From an uncultured Oscillospiraceae bacterium (GTDB taxonomy: Bacteria; Bacillota; Clostridia; Oscillospirales; Oscillospiraceae), in the NCBI GenBank assembly GCA_944383195.1, contig CALWOP010000002.1:21657-85656 (forward strand): a stretch of DNA of 64,000 nucleotides, read 5' to 3'. Under the pieces are notes generated by a model. It ran no database searches, had not been told where the DNA came from, and saw only the letters and a program-made list of their open reading frames with translations. The position numbers and the translations under genes are program-made. Positions 54,043 through 62,593 of the stretch are shown in pieces. Numbering within the stretch: the stretch's first letter is position 1; every line of letters starts with the position of its first letter.

Positions 54043-54106
54043 ATTATCTACATATCGTCTAAAGAGGGTGTTAACGTATTAAGACACATATTAAGGCGGT
54101 ATTAAG
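54043..54106 (-). promoter_or_regulatory. ktrB promoter with three direct repeats
   Basis: Three exact copies of TATTAAG (plus strand 54077-54083, 54089-54095, 54100-54106) are spaced 12 and 11 bases, one DNA turn apart. On the minus strand they end just upstream of the -35 position of a weak promoter whose -10 is GATAAT (complement 54043-54048). This is the layout of PhoB/OmpR-family activated promoters; KdpE from the same operon is the natural candidate. Confidence 0.6.
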
Positions 54107-54309
54107 ATGCCGCCACATCTGTCATGATACGCTCCATCTGCTCCGCTGACAGTAACAAGGCGGGCAGCTTTTCCGCTGGCTCTTCGGTGACCCGTACCGG
54201 AATCGGGGACAACGGCTGGTCTCGAATCATTTACAATGGGAATGAAGCTTATGTGTCGGGCCATTACCTGAGCACCACAAAACCCGATACATCTACAGGG
54301 CTAACCTAG
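54106..54309 (+). pseudogene. remnant of an SH3b-domain protein
   Basis: About 65 codons read as one bacterial SH3 domain: MIRSICSADSNKAG, GSSVTRTGIGDNGWSRII and EAYVSGHYLSTTKP match the strand pattern of SH3_3 domains. A stop codon (54103) lies directly in front and no signal peptide or enzyme domain is present. Wall-binding SH3b domains are normally part of larger secreted proteins, so this is a truncated piece; the upstream part was lost. An internal ATG at 54124 has no ribosome site. Confidence 0.55.
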
Positions 54310-54437
54310 GAGAGGAACAACGAAAGCCGCTTCTCTCCTTGCATTAGATCGGTCTCCACGGATAGCTGAAATAAAGCAGACAAAAAGTTATAAAACAAAG
54401 AAGACAGTATATTTCTTAACATAAGAAACATAACAAA

Positions 54438-54474
54438 GAAACACCCTCTGCGGGAATCCCGCAGAGGGTGTTTC
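54438..54474. terminator. terminator of the tct/glycerate operon
   Basis: Near-perfect 17-bp stem (54438-54474), 75 bases past the glycerate kinase stop on the minus strand, followed there by T-rich sequence. About 130 bases between it and the SH3b remnant hold nothing I recognise. Confidence 0.8.
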
Positions 54475-54548
54475 CGGTGATTACCAAATTTGGTTTCTCA
54501 CCATATGAAGAAGGAATAAAGAGAATCAGCAAAGCATCCGTTCCGAAG

Positions 54549-55676
54549 CTATGTAACTGCCCTGATCAACCGTAAAATATCTTCCAGCGTTCTCTGGTAG
54601 TATACATCGCTTTTCGGCGCGTACTCCCAAAAATCCTGGGCCGAGCGATCAATGCTGAACATAGCGGTGACGCCCAGATCATATCCAGCGGCCGCATCTT
54701 CTGCAATCCCTCCCACCAGGGCCACCAGGGGGATGTTCCGGGGCTTGGTCCGCCCGGCAATGCCCGAGATGACCTTGCCGTGGACGCTCTGGCCGTCAAT
54801 CCGGCCCTCGCCGGTGATGACTAGATCTGCCCCCTCCAGCATGGCGTCAAACCCAACGGTACCCAGCACGCTTTCAATGCCGGACTTCAGCTGAGCGCCA
54901 AGAAAGGCCACACAGCCTCCTCCCATGCCCCCGGCGGCGCCGGCGCCGGGCAGGGCGGCCACCGAGCAGTTCAAGCTCATCTGAATGGCCTTGTCCAGCT
55001 TGCGCAGGCCCTCATCCAGCTGCACCACCATGTCCTGATTTGCCCCCTTCTGGGGGGCGAAAATATAGGCCGCCCCTCTTGGGCCGTAAAGGGGATTATC
55101 CACGTCGCACATGACGGTAATGGTGACCCCCTCCAAACGCTCCCGAGCCTGGGACACGTCGATCTTGTGGATCTGCTCCAGGGTCAGCCCCGTAGGGACA
55201 AACTCCTCCCCCCGGCGGTCATAAAACTTGACCCCCAGGGCGGCGGAACAGCCGCAGCCGCCGTCGTTGGTGGCGCTCCCCCCCAGGCCCAGGAGAATTT
55301 CCCGGCAGCCATGCTCCACCGCGTGGGCAATGAGCTGCCCTACTCCGTATGTGGTGGTCCGACTGGGGTCTCTCCGCTGCCCCACCATGGGAAGCCCCGC
55401 GGCGGCGGCCATCTCGATGATGGCGCACGCGCCCTTACGGCCATAGACTGCCTGGATGGTTTCTCCATAAGGCCCCGTCGCCGCAGCTTTGACCCTCTGG
55501 GCTCCCATGGCCTCCACAAAGCAGTCTACCGTCCCCTCTCCCCCGTCTGCCACCGGGACCGTCAGCACCTGGCACTGGGGAAAGAACTTGGGGATGGACG
55601 CTTTGGCAATCCGGCAGATCTCCAGGCTGGAGATGGTACCCTTGAAGGAGTCGGAAATGACAATACACTTTTTCAT
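54549..55676 (-). CDS. glycerate kinase (GlxK/GarK family)
   Basis: A 375-residue kinase of the type 1 glycerate kinase family, phosphorylating D-glycerate (2-phosphoglycerate in most members) to feed glycolysis. Diagnostic parts are VISDSFKGTISSLEICRIA at the N-terminus, VADGGEGTVDCF, GLGGSATNDGGCGCSAALG and a late VITGEGRIDGQSVHGKV. Length is as usual for the family. It is the last gene of the operon, starting 4 bases after the dehydrogenase gene, so its product should be glycerate made by that dehydrogenase. Confidence 0.93.
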   Translation of the reverse strand: MKKCIVISDSFKGTISSLEICRIAKASIPKFFPQCQVLTVPVADGGEGTVDCFVEAMGAQRVKAAATGPYGETIQAVYGRKGACAIIEMAAAAGLPMVGQRRDPSRTTTYGVGQLIAHAVEHGCREILLGLGGSATNDGGCGCSAALGVKFYDRRGEEFVPTGLTLEQIHKIDVSQARERLEGVTITVMCDVDNPLYGPRGAAYIFAPQKGANQDMVVQLDEGLRKLDKAIQMSLNCSVAALPGAGAAGGMGGGCVAFLGAQLKSGIESVLGTVGFDAMLEGADLVITGEGRIDGQSVHGKVISGIAGRTKPRNIPLVALVGGIAEDAAAGYDLGVTAMFSIDRSAQDFWEYAPKSDVYYQRTLEDILRLIRAVT

Positions 55677-55680
55677 GCGC

Positions 55681-56646
55681 TTACTTGTTGACCACGTTGA
55701 TGGGGGCCCCGTCCAGGTAGGCCTTTACATTGTCCACGGTGATGTCCATGATGCGCTGGCGGGCCTCCTTGGCCCCCCAGGACATATGGGGGGTGATGAT
55801 GCAGTGGGGGGCGGAGAGCAGGGGGTTGTCCTCCCGAATGGGCTCGGTGTACACCACGTCCAGACCGGCGGCGGCCAGCTTGCCGGACTTCAGGGCCTGG
55901 GCCACATCCTGCTCGTCAATGAGCTGGCCCCGGGAGTTGTTGATAAGAATGGCCCCGTCCTTCATCTTGGCGATATTGGCCCTGTTGATGATCTTTTCAT
56001 TCTCTGGGGTCAGGTTGCAGTGCAGGAAGATGACATCCGACCGGGCCAGCAGGGCATCCAGCTCCACATACTCGGCAATGGCCTTTCCCGAGTCGTTGGG
56101 GTAGAGGTCATAGGCCAGCACCTTCATGCCCAGGGCCTTGGCGATACGGCCGGTGGTCTGGCCGATGCGGCCAAAGCCGATGATGCCGGCGGTCTTGCCG
56201 TCCAGCTCGATGAGGGGATAGTCCCAGTAGCACCAGTCGATGTGGTTCTGCCATTTGCCCTGCTGGACCGTCTGTGCGTGATGGCCAATGTGGTGGCAGA
56301 TCTCCAGCAGCAGAGCGATGGCGTATTGTCCCACACAGGCGGTGCCGTAGGTGGGGACATTGCACACCAAAATGCCCTTCTCCTTGGCGTAGTTGTAGTC
56401 GGCCACATTGTAGCCCGTGGCCAGGAAGGCGATAAGCTTCAGGTTGGGGCACTTGTCCATAGTCTCTTTGGAAATGGGGGTCTTGTTTGTGATGACCACC
56501 TCGGCATCGCCAATGCGCTGGGCAATGCCCGGGTCCTCCACATAGCTGGTGCGGTCGTATACCTTCAGCTCGCCCAGCTTACCCAGTTCCTCCCAGCTCA
56601 GATCGCCGGGATTTTCGGTATATCCATCCAGAACAACAATTTTCAT
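55681..56646 (-). CDS. D-2-hydroxyacid dehydrogenase (hydroxypyruvate reductase-like)
   Basis: A 321-residue NAD(P)-dependent dehydrogenase. The Rossmann motif is GIIGFGRIGQTTGRIAKALG; catalytic residues are Arg in NNSRGQLID, Glu in the following segment and His in PHCIITPHMSWG. Known relatives reduce hydroxypyruvate, glyoxylate or similar 2-oxoacids. Being followed directly by glycerate kinase, reduction of hydroxypyruvate to D-glycerate is the likely reaction. The ATG follows AGGAGG. A hairpin (56672-56707) separates it from the transketolase genes. Confidence 0.9.
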   Translation of the reverse strand: MKIVVLDGYTENPGDLSWEELGKLGELKVYDRTSYVEDPGIAQRIGDAEVVITNKTPISKETMDKCPNLKLIAFLATGYNVADYNYAKEKGILVCNVPTYGTACVGQYAIALLLEICHHIGHHAQTVQQGKWQNHIDWCYWDYPLIELDGKTAGIIGFGRIGQTTGRIAKALGMKVLAYDLYPNDSGKAIAEYVELDALLARSDVIFLHCNLTPENEKIINRANIAKMKDGAILINNSRGQLIDEQDVAQALKSGKLAAAGLDVVYTEPIREDNPLLSAPHCIITPHMSWGAKEARQRIMDITVDNVKAYLDGAPINVVNK

Positions 56647-56671
56647 GGTTTCCCTCCTATCTTGTCAATGA

Positions 56672-56707
56672 AAAACGGCAAATAAGCTGGGGCCTATTTG
56701 CCGTTTT
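56672..56707 (-). terminator. hairpin inside the catabolic operon
   Basis: 13-bp arms (56672-56684 and 56695-56707) between the transketolase and dehydrogenase genes. It may reduce expression of the last two genes. Confidence 0.6.
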
Positions 56708-56725
56708 GCAGCTCTGTATCAAACT

Positions 56726-57667
56726 TTACAGCATTGCCTTGCAGGCGTCAACAATGGCCTCTACGGTAATGCCGTTTTTAGCCAGCAGACGTTCATAAGG
56801 CGCGGACTCGCCGAAACAGTCGGGGATACCGATGCGCTTGACCTTGCCGCAGCCCAGCTCGGCGGCCACCTCACACACGGCGCTGCCCAGGCCGTTGATC
56901 ACGTTGTGGTCCTCCACGGTGACCACGCCCTTGCACTCCTTGAGCGCCTTGGTCACCGCCTGGGTGTCCAGGGGCTTGATGGTGTGCATATCCATCAAAG
57001 TGGCCTGGATGCCTTCCTCAGCCAGCTTGTCGCAGGCGACCAGAGCCAGGGACATGATCTCGCCGGTGGCAATGATGGCCACATCCTTGCCGCTGCGGAT
57101 CTCCTTGGCTTTTCCGATGACGAATTCTTCGTCCTCGTCATAGATGTCGGGCACCGCGTCACGGGTAAAACGCAGATACACAGGGCCGTAGTGCTGGGAG
57201 GCGGCCCGCACCAGCTTCTTGGTGGAGACATAGTCACAGCCCATAATGACAGTCATATTGGGGATGGTGCGCAAAATGCCCATATCCTCAATCCCCTGGT
57301 GGCTGGCGCCGTCATTGGCGGGAGTAAAGCCGCCGTGAGAACAGGCAATCTTCACGTTCAGCTTGGGGTAGCACACCTCTTGGCGAATCTGCTCCACCAT
57401 GCGCATACTGCCAAACACCGCGTAAGTGGTCACGAACGGAATCTTGCCGCAGGTGGCAAGGCCAGCGGCCACACCGCAGGCGTTCTGCTCCGCAATGCCC
57501 ACATTCACCTGCTGCTCGGGCAGCTCCTTGGCAAAGGGGATGGTCTTGCAGGACTTGCCGATGTCACAGTCCACCACGTAGATGTCCTTGTTCTCCTTGC
57601 CCAGAGCCAGGATCTCCTCGCCGTAGGCGTCCCGGGTGGGATGGCTGGTATTCTTCACCTGTACCAT
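56726..57667 (-). CDS. transketolase family protein, C-terminal subunit
   Basis: A 313-residue half-transketolase holding the pyrimidine-binding and C-terminal domains. The Glu that activates thiamine diphosphate is in VNVGIAEQNACGVAAGLA; FTPANDGASHQGIEDM and RTIPNMTVI are also typical. It needs the N-terminal subunit, whose stop codon directly precedes this ATG. Split transketolases in catabolic operons transfer a two-carbon ketol unit; hydroxypyruvate or an unusual ketose could be the donor. The substrate is not set by sequence. Confidence 0.92.
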   Translation of the reverse strand: MVQVKNTSHPTRDAYGEEILALGKENKDIYVVDCDIGKSCKTIPFAKELPEQQVNVGIAEQNACGVAAGLATCGKIPFVTTYAVFGSMRMVEQIRQEVCYPKLNVKIACSHGGFTPANDGASHQGIEDMGILRTIPNMTVIMGCDYVSTKKLVRAASQHYGPVYLRFTRDAVPDIYDEDEEFVIGKAKEIRSGKDVAIIATGEIMSLALVACDKLAEEGIQATLMDMHTIKPLDTQAVTKALKECKGVVTVEDHNVINGLGSAVCEVAAELGCGKVKRIGIPDCFGESAPYERLLAKNGITVEAIVDACKAML

Positions 57668-58501
57668 TTAAAATCCCTCCTCAATATCCTTCATTGCCTG
57701 GGCATACTGCTCGTCGTTGGGGGCCATGCCGTGCCACTGGACCACATTCTCCATAAAGGAGACGCCCTTGCCCTTTACGGTGTGGGCCACAATGCACTTG
57801 GGCTTGCCGGACTGGTCGGCCCGAACGGCCTCCAAGGCGTCCAGGATCTCGTTCATGTTGTGGCCGTCGATCTCCCAGGTCTGGCAGCCAAAGGCGGTAA
57901 ACTTGGCCACCAGGTCGCCGTTGGGCATGACCTCGTCGCAGGTACCGTCGTTTTGCAGGCGGTTGCGGTCCAGGAGGACGACCAGGTTGTCCAGATGGTA
58001 CTTGGCGGCAGTTTCCACGGCCTCCCAAATCTGGCCCTCGTCGCTCTCGCCGTCGCCTACCATACTAAACACACGGTAGCTCTTACCGTCCCGCTTGGCA
58101 CACAGTGCCATGCCCACCGCCACGCTCAGTCCCTGGCCCAGGGAGCCGGTGGAAATGTCCACACCGGGGCAGCGCTTCATGTCGGGATGGCCCTGGAGAA
58201 TGGAACTCTCCTTGCGCAGGGTGCCCAATACCTCCTTGGGGAAGTAGCCCTTTAGGGCCAGGCAGGTGTACAGCACCGGGCACACGTGGCCCTTGGACAG
58301 GACAAAGCGGTCACGATCCTCCCACTTGGGGTTCTGGGGGTCGATATTCAGCTCATCAAAGTACAGGGCGGTCATCATGTCGGCGGCGGACAGAGATCCA
58401 CCGGGATGGCCGGACTGGGCGGTGTGGATCATGGTCAAAATTTCTTTGCGTACTTCCTTGGCCTGTGCCTCCAGGCGCAGGACCTTCTCCTGATCTGCCA
58501 T
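57668..58501 (-). CDS. transketolase family protein, N-terminal subunit
   Basis: A 277-residue half-transketolase with the diphosphate-binding domain. The thiamine diphosphate motif begins with GDGESDEGQIWEA and ends about 26 residues later in DRNRLQNDG; the substrate-side His residues are in AQSGHPGGSLS and SKGHVCPVLY. It is made together with the C-terminal subunit, with zero bases between the genes. A full transketolase would be one chain of about 660 residues. Confidence 0.92.
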   Translation of the reverse strand: MADQEKVLRLEAQAKEVRKEILTMIHTAQSGHPGGSLSAADMMTALYFDELNIDPQNPKWEDRDRFVLSKGHVCPVLYTCLALKGYFPKEVLGTLRKESSILQGHPDMKRCPGVDISTGSLGQGLSVAVGMALCAKRDGKSYRVFSMVGDGESDEGQIWEAVETAAKYHLDNLVVLLDRNRLQNDGTCDEVMPNGDLVAKFTAFGCQTWEIDGHNMNEILDALEAVRADQSGKPKCIVAHTVKGKGVSFMENVVQWHGMAPNDEQYAQAMKDIEEGF

Positions 58502-58514
58502 CTGTGATTCCTCC

Positions 58515-59180
58515 TCACTTGCAGTTCATCAGTTCTTTGATCTTTTCAAAGCCGGATGCACCGATCTTGAACAGGGGCACATCCACAGGCTCATGCTTGA
58601 GCAGGCTCATGGAAATCTGGGCAAAGGCGATGCAGTCCACTTCCTTGGACAGTTTATACAGAGCCTCGCACACCATCTCGTCGTGCTTATCCCGGTCACC
58701 GGCACACAGCACATCGAAAGCGCCGTCCACTACCGCGGGGACGATTTCGATCTCCTTGCCCATCTCGGCGGCCTTTTCCTCGATTTCCCAGGAAATGGCG
58801 CCGGGGCTGGTGGGGATGGTGCCCAGTACGCCGATGCGCCTGCCGCTCTTGGCGGCCATCTCGGCCACAGGCTCCTCAATGTTGATCATGGGGATGTTCA
58901 GCAGGGGGCGAATCATCTTGGTGGCGTGGTTGACGGAGGTGCAGGTGCAGATCACGCCGTCCGCGCCGGAGGCCTCGGCGGCCTTGGCGTAGTTGAGCAT
59001 CCGTGAGGCAATGGTGGGGGTCATGCCGCTGTACTTCCGGGTGTCCACCAGCAGGCTGTCGTCCATGATGTTGTACACTTCCATGTCCGGGTTGGCCTCG
59101 GCAAAGGGCTTGCCGAAAGGATTGAAGATAATGTCCATGAAGTTGTTGACAGTATTGATGGTATAAAGAAGCTTGCCCAT
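58515..59180 (-). CDS. aspartate/glutamate racemase superfamily protein
   Basis: A 221-residue protein of the Asp/Glu/hydantoin racemase fold. The first active-site Cys is in GVICTCTSVNHA, and a nucleotide-like loop GRRIGVLGTIPTSPG follows. The second catalytic Cys usually found near the C-terminus is not in the expected place: the matching segment reads CIAFAQISMS. One-cysteine members include decarboxylases and isomerases, so a racemase role is uncertain. It lies 3 bases before the transporter gene stop side of the operon and likely acts on the imported acid first. Confidence 0.82.
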   Translation of the reverse strand: MGKLLYTINTVNNFMDIIFNPFGKPFAEANPDMEVYNIMDDSLLVDTRKYSGMTPTIASRMLNYAKAAEASGADGVICTCTSVNHATKMIRPLLNIPMINIEEPVAEMAAKSGRRIGVLGTIPTSPGAISWEIEEKAAEMGKEIEIVPAVVDGAFDVLCAGDRDKHDEMVCEALYKLSKEVDCIAFAQISMSLLKHEPVDVPLFKIGASGFEKIKELMNCK

Positions 59181-59183
59181 AGG

Positions 59184-60722
59184 TTATTCCTCCTCATTGG
59201 AAGCGGCGGCCACAGGCTCGGCAGCAGCCTGGGCGGCGGGCTTTTTCTTAATAATCATGCGAACGATCACGAATACGATAATGACCAGGAACAGCAGGGA
59301 GATGGGCCGGGTGACGAAGATAGACAGGCTGCCGTCGCTGACGATGAGAGAGCGGCGGAAGTTCTCGTCGATCATGTTGCCCAGGATGATGCCCAGCACG
59401 ATGGGGGCGGGAGAGTACTGCATCTTGTCCAGGATGTAACCCAGAACACCAAACACCAGGCAGACCACAATATCAAAGGCCCGGTTATTGATGGCGTAGG
59501 CACCCACAATGGACAGGGCGGCCACGATGGGCATGAGGTAGATCTTGGGGACCTTCAGGATCTTGGTCATGGGCTTGGCCAGGATCATACCGGCAATCCA
59601 AAGAGCCACCACGCCCAGGAACAGCAGAGCTGCCACGTAGTAGATGAAGGTTGGATTGTCCCGCATGATCATGGGGCCGGGACGAATGTTGTGGATCATA
59701 AGGGCGCCCAGCAGCACGGCGGCCGGAGGAGATCCGGGGACGGCCAGGGTCAGCATGGGGATCATAGCGCCGCCGATGGCTGCGTTGTTGCCCACTTCGG
59801 GGGCGATGGCGCCCTCGTAGGAGCCGGTGCCGAACTTCTCAGGCTCCTTGCTGGTCTTTTTGGCGGCACCGTAGGCCACCCAGGCGGCCACGTCCTCGCC
59901 CACGCCGGGCAGAGCGCCGATGCCAAGGCCGATGAGGGCGGACTGGACCACCAGGCGCAGCTTGCCGTAGACCAGGCGTATAACGGAGATCTTTTCTTTC
60001 TTTTCGTCCTTGAGCTCGTTGACCGTCATATCCTCGTCGTCATGCTTGGCAAAGGCCTTGATGACCTCGGGGATGGCGTAGAAGCCGATCATGGCAGGCA
60101 CCATCTCGATGCCGCCCATGAGGGCGTTGTTGCCAAAGTCAAAGCGGGAGGCGCCCTGGAGGGTATCCATACCGATCTGGGCAATGAGCAGGCCGATCAG
60201 GCCGCCAATCCAACCCTTCAGTGGGATGTCGCTGGTGACGATGGAGCCGCAGATCAGCACCCCGAACAGGGCGAGCATGAAGTACTCGGGGCTGGTGAAC
60301 TTCAGGGCAATGCTGGTCAGGGGCGGCGCGATGAGGGCCAGGGCCAGAATGCCGATGAAGGTACCGATAATGGAAGCCAGGCGGGTCACCTTGATGGCGG
60401 TCTCCGCCTTGCCCTGCAGGGCCAGAGGATGTCCCTCCAGGGCGGTGGCCGCGGCAGAAGCAGTGCCGGGGATGTTCAGCAGAATGGCCGACATGGAGCC
60501 GCCGTAGATGGCGCCCACATACACGCCCAGCAGGATGGCAAAGGTGTAATCCAGGGGGAACTTATAGGTCAGGCCCGTGAGCAGGGCAATGCCCATGGTG
60601 GCAGACAGGCCGGGCAGAGCGCCGATAATGACGCCCAGAAGTGTGGACATCAGCAGGATGAGGAGCACCATGGGGTCCATCAGCTCCACAAACTGTTGTG
60701 CCAGCATAACTAAACCGTTCAT
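59184..60722 (-). CDS. tctA: tripartite tricarboxylate transporter permease TctA
   Basis: A 512-residue membrane protein with about 12 segments, the large permease of a tripartite tricarboxylate (TTT) transporter. It shows the two family motifs GLSATMGIALLTGLTY and GLGIGALPGVGEDVAAWVAY and a third GGAMIPMLTLAVPGSPPAAV. It works with TctB and the binding protein TctC to import carboxylates by ion coupling. It ends 3 bases before the racemase-like gene starts. Confidence 0.94.
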   Translation of the reverse strand: MNGLVMLAQQFVELMDPMVLLILLMSTLLGVIIGALPGLSATMGIALLTGLTYKFPLDYTFAILLGVYVGAIYGGSMSAILLNIPGTASAAATALEGHPLALQGKAETAIKVTRLASIIGTFIGILALALIAPPLTSIALKFTSPEYFMLALFGVLICGSIVTSDIPLKGWIGGLIGLLIAQIGMDTLQGASRFDFGNNALMGGIEMVPAMIGFYAIPEVIKAFAKHDDEDMTVNELKDEKKEKISVIRLVYGKLRLVVQSALIGLGIGALPGVGEDVAAWVAYGAAKKTSKEPEKFGTGSYEGAIAPEVGNNAAIGGAMIPMLTLAVPGSPPAAVLLGALMIHNIRPGPMIMRDNPTFIYYVAALLFLGVVALWIAGMILAKPMTKILKVPKIYLMPIVAALSIVGAYAINNRAFDIVVCLVFGVLGYILDKMQYSPAPIVLGIILGNMIDENFRRSLIVSDGSLSIFVTRPISLLFLVIIVFVIVRMIIKKKPAAQAAAEPVAAASNEEE

Positions 60723-60737
60723 CTGTCTCCTCCTTTC

Positions 60738-61313
60738 TCAGGGCAGGGGAATCAGGGCCAGCATACCGAAGCCATATGCGATGGCGCCGGCAGCCAGAGC
60801 GGATGCCACAAAATACTTGAGGATGGGAACCAGCTTTTTCTCTCCAAACACCACCATCATGCAAAACAGCATAAGGAACGTGGCGATCATGAAGGGGAAG
60901 GCCTGGAAGCGGGGGAAGAAGTCCAGGTACTCCCGGCACAGGGGCATAAAGGCGAAGATATATGCAGACAGGATGACCGTTACAATCACGGCAACCCGAA
61001 ATTCTTCGTTTTTCAAAAGCGCGCGGACATTACCCAGCTTGATAAAATCAAACCGGGCGCCCTCTCTGCGGGCGAAGTGGAACAGGCACAGGGCACAAAC
61101 AAAGACAAATGCAGCAATGATAAAGGGCACCAAGCCAACAGACTGATACCATGTTTCCAGGCTCTGTTTGATGTCATCGCCTCTGACGTCCTCGAAGTCA
61201 CGTCCGAAGGGGTTAAACAGCAGCTTCACACTTTCGATCATGGCTGCAATGGAGACGACCATCAGAGAGACGCTGAATACCAAATCTGCCCGCCGTAAGG
61301 TTGATTTTTTCAT
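60738..61313 (-). CDS. tctB: tripartite tricarboxylate transporter small permease TctB
   Basis: A 191-residue protein with four membrane segments (LVFSVSLMVVSIAAMIESV, LVPFIIAAFVFVCALCLFHF and two more), in the usual place before TctA and of typical TctB length. Sequence conservation in this family is low, so the call rests on topology and position. Confidence 0.87.
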   Translation of the reverse strand: MKKSTLRRADLVFSVSLMVVSIAAMIESVKLLFNPFGRDFEDVRGDDIKQSLETWYQSVGLVPFIIAAFVFVCALCLFHFARREGARFDFIKLGNVRALLKNEEFRVAVIVTVILSAYIFAFMPLCREYLDFFPRFQAFPFMIATFLMLFCMMVVFGEKKLVPILKYFVASALAAGAIAYGFGMLALIPLP

Positions 61314-61333
61314 GTCAAATCTCCTTTACTGGT

Positions 61334-61361
61334 GGGAAGCGCCCCAGCCGGAGCGCTTCCC
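61334..61361 (-). terminator. hairpin between tctC and tctB
   Basis: 9-bp GC stem (61334-61342 with 61353-61361) without a T run. Such hairpins after binding-protein genes stabilise the upstream message and let the binding protein be made in excess. Confidence 0.55.
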
Positions 61362-61377
61362 GTCGGCTGATCAATCG

Positions 61378-62457
61378 TTACACACCGGGCTGGGGAATGC
61401 CGAAGTCCTCGGGGCTGTAAGTGGTCTGGCCCATGTCGTACAAAACCCAGCACAGCTTGCTCTCCAGCTCAGCGGCAAAGGCGGAGGCCTCGTCGCCTGT
61501 CAGGTCATAGATCTGGCAGACCTGATCCTCAGCGAACTGCTGGATCTTGTCGCTCTTCATAGCCTCGTGGAACACCTCTTCCAGATACTCCACAACGGCG
61601 GCATCGGTATCGGCGGGCACCATGAAGCCCAGGAACTGGCTCAGGGGCAGGTAGGCCTCCAGCTCAGGCACCACGGAGGTCACAGCGGGAATGCTGCCAT
61701 AGTCGGGGAACTCCCAGTCGGCCTTATCCATGACGCACAGGGGGATCAGATCGCCGGAGCGGACATACTCCACCACCTCGCCGGCAGAGGCAACCACCAG
61801 GTCGGCCTCGCTGGACACACAGCCCTTGATAGCGGTGCTGGAGCCGTCATAGGCCACCCACTTGAAGGGGACGTTGCCGTAGGAGTCAAACAGCTTGGCC
61901 AGAGCAAACCACAATCCGCCGGTGGTACCGGCAATGGAGACTCCCTCGTCGCCCTGGGCGGCGGCCACGACTTCTTCCAGGGTGGTCATGCCGGCATTCT
62001 TGTTGATGCACAGCACACCGGGAGAGCCGGCAGCAATGAAGAACTTCCAGTCCTTGCTGGTCAGCTCGGAGTTGGTCATAACGGGAATGGTGAGGGGGGT
62101 CTCAGAGGTGCCGCACAGGGTGTAGCCGTCATGGGCGGCATCCCACACATACTGCACGCCGATGGAGCCGGCAGAGCCGCCGGTCATGTTGGAAGAGACC
62201 ACGGTCTGGCCCATAATGGAGCCCATGGAGTCCATCAGGGCACGGTTCCACACGTCCGTGCCGCCGCCGGCGCCGAAGGGAATGATGTTGTTGATGGAGC
62301 GCACCGGATACTCCAGCTCGCTTTCGCCGCCGGACACCGCACCGGAAGAGGCAGCACCGGAAGAACCGGCGGAAGTTCCGCCACCGCCGCCACAGGCGAC
62401 CAGAGACAGTGCCATAGCTGCAGCCAGCGCCAGAGATAACAGCTTCTTCATTTTCAT
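61378..62457 (-). CDS. tctC: tripartite tricarboxylate transporter binding protein TctC
   Basis: A 359-residue exported lipoprotein with lipobox SLVAC after a Lys-rich start, a Gly/Ser linker, and a TctC/Bug fold: YPVRSINNIIPFGAGGGTDV is the typical start, where the ligand carboxylate is bound, and GGSAGSIGVQYVWDAAHDGY is the second motif. The ligand is a small carboxylate. The ATG at 62457 follows AGGAGG; in-frame sequence up to 62529 overlaps the promoter and operator region. First gene of the operon. Confidence 0.92.
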   Translation of the reverse strand: MKMKKLLSLALAAAMALSLVACGGGGGTSAGSSGAASSGAVSGGESELEYPVRSINNIIPFGAGGGTDVWNRALMDSMGSIMGQTVVSSNMTGGSAGSIGVQYVWDAAHDGYTLCGTSETPLTIPVMTNSELTSKDWKFFIAAGSPGVLCINKNAGMTTLEEVVAAAQGDEGVSIAGTTGGLWFALAKLFDSYGNVPFKWVAYDGSSTAIKGCVSSEADLVVASAGEVVEYVRSGDLIPLCVMDKADWEFPDYGSIPAVTSVVPELEAYLPLSQFLGFMVPADTDAAVVEYLEEVFHEAMKSDKIQQFAEDQVCQIYDLTGDEASAFAAELESKLCWVLYDMGQTTYSPEDFGIPQPGV

Positions 62458-62521
62458 CTTTTTTCCTCCTAAACAGTTCAATTTATATCTCAATGCATCC
62501 AGCACTGAAACGTCAAATATA

Positions 62522-62533
62522 TAGGACATCCTA
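62522..62533. promoter_or_regulatory. probable operator of the FCD/GntR regulator
   Basis: TAGGACATCCTA is an inverted repeat with 5-base arms in front of tctC. The core CATCCTA recurs at 63346-63352, before the regulator gene, and TAGGACGACCTA is found at 63554-63565. Confidence 0.5.
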
Positions 62534-62549
62534 CCTTTAAATTGTTTTA

Positions 62550-62590
62550 AATAAGCTCCTTATCGTTTCTATGCGGTTAAGGAGCTTATT
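62550..62590 (-). terminator. hairpin after the GntR gene
   Basis: 13-bp arms (62550-62562 and 62578-62590) directly after the regulator stop at 62594, before the tct promoter. It likely ends the regulator transcript, though the T run is poor. Confidence 0.65.
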
Positions 62591-62593
62591 CGT

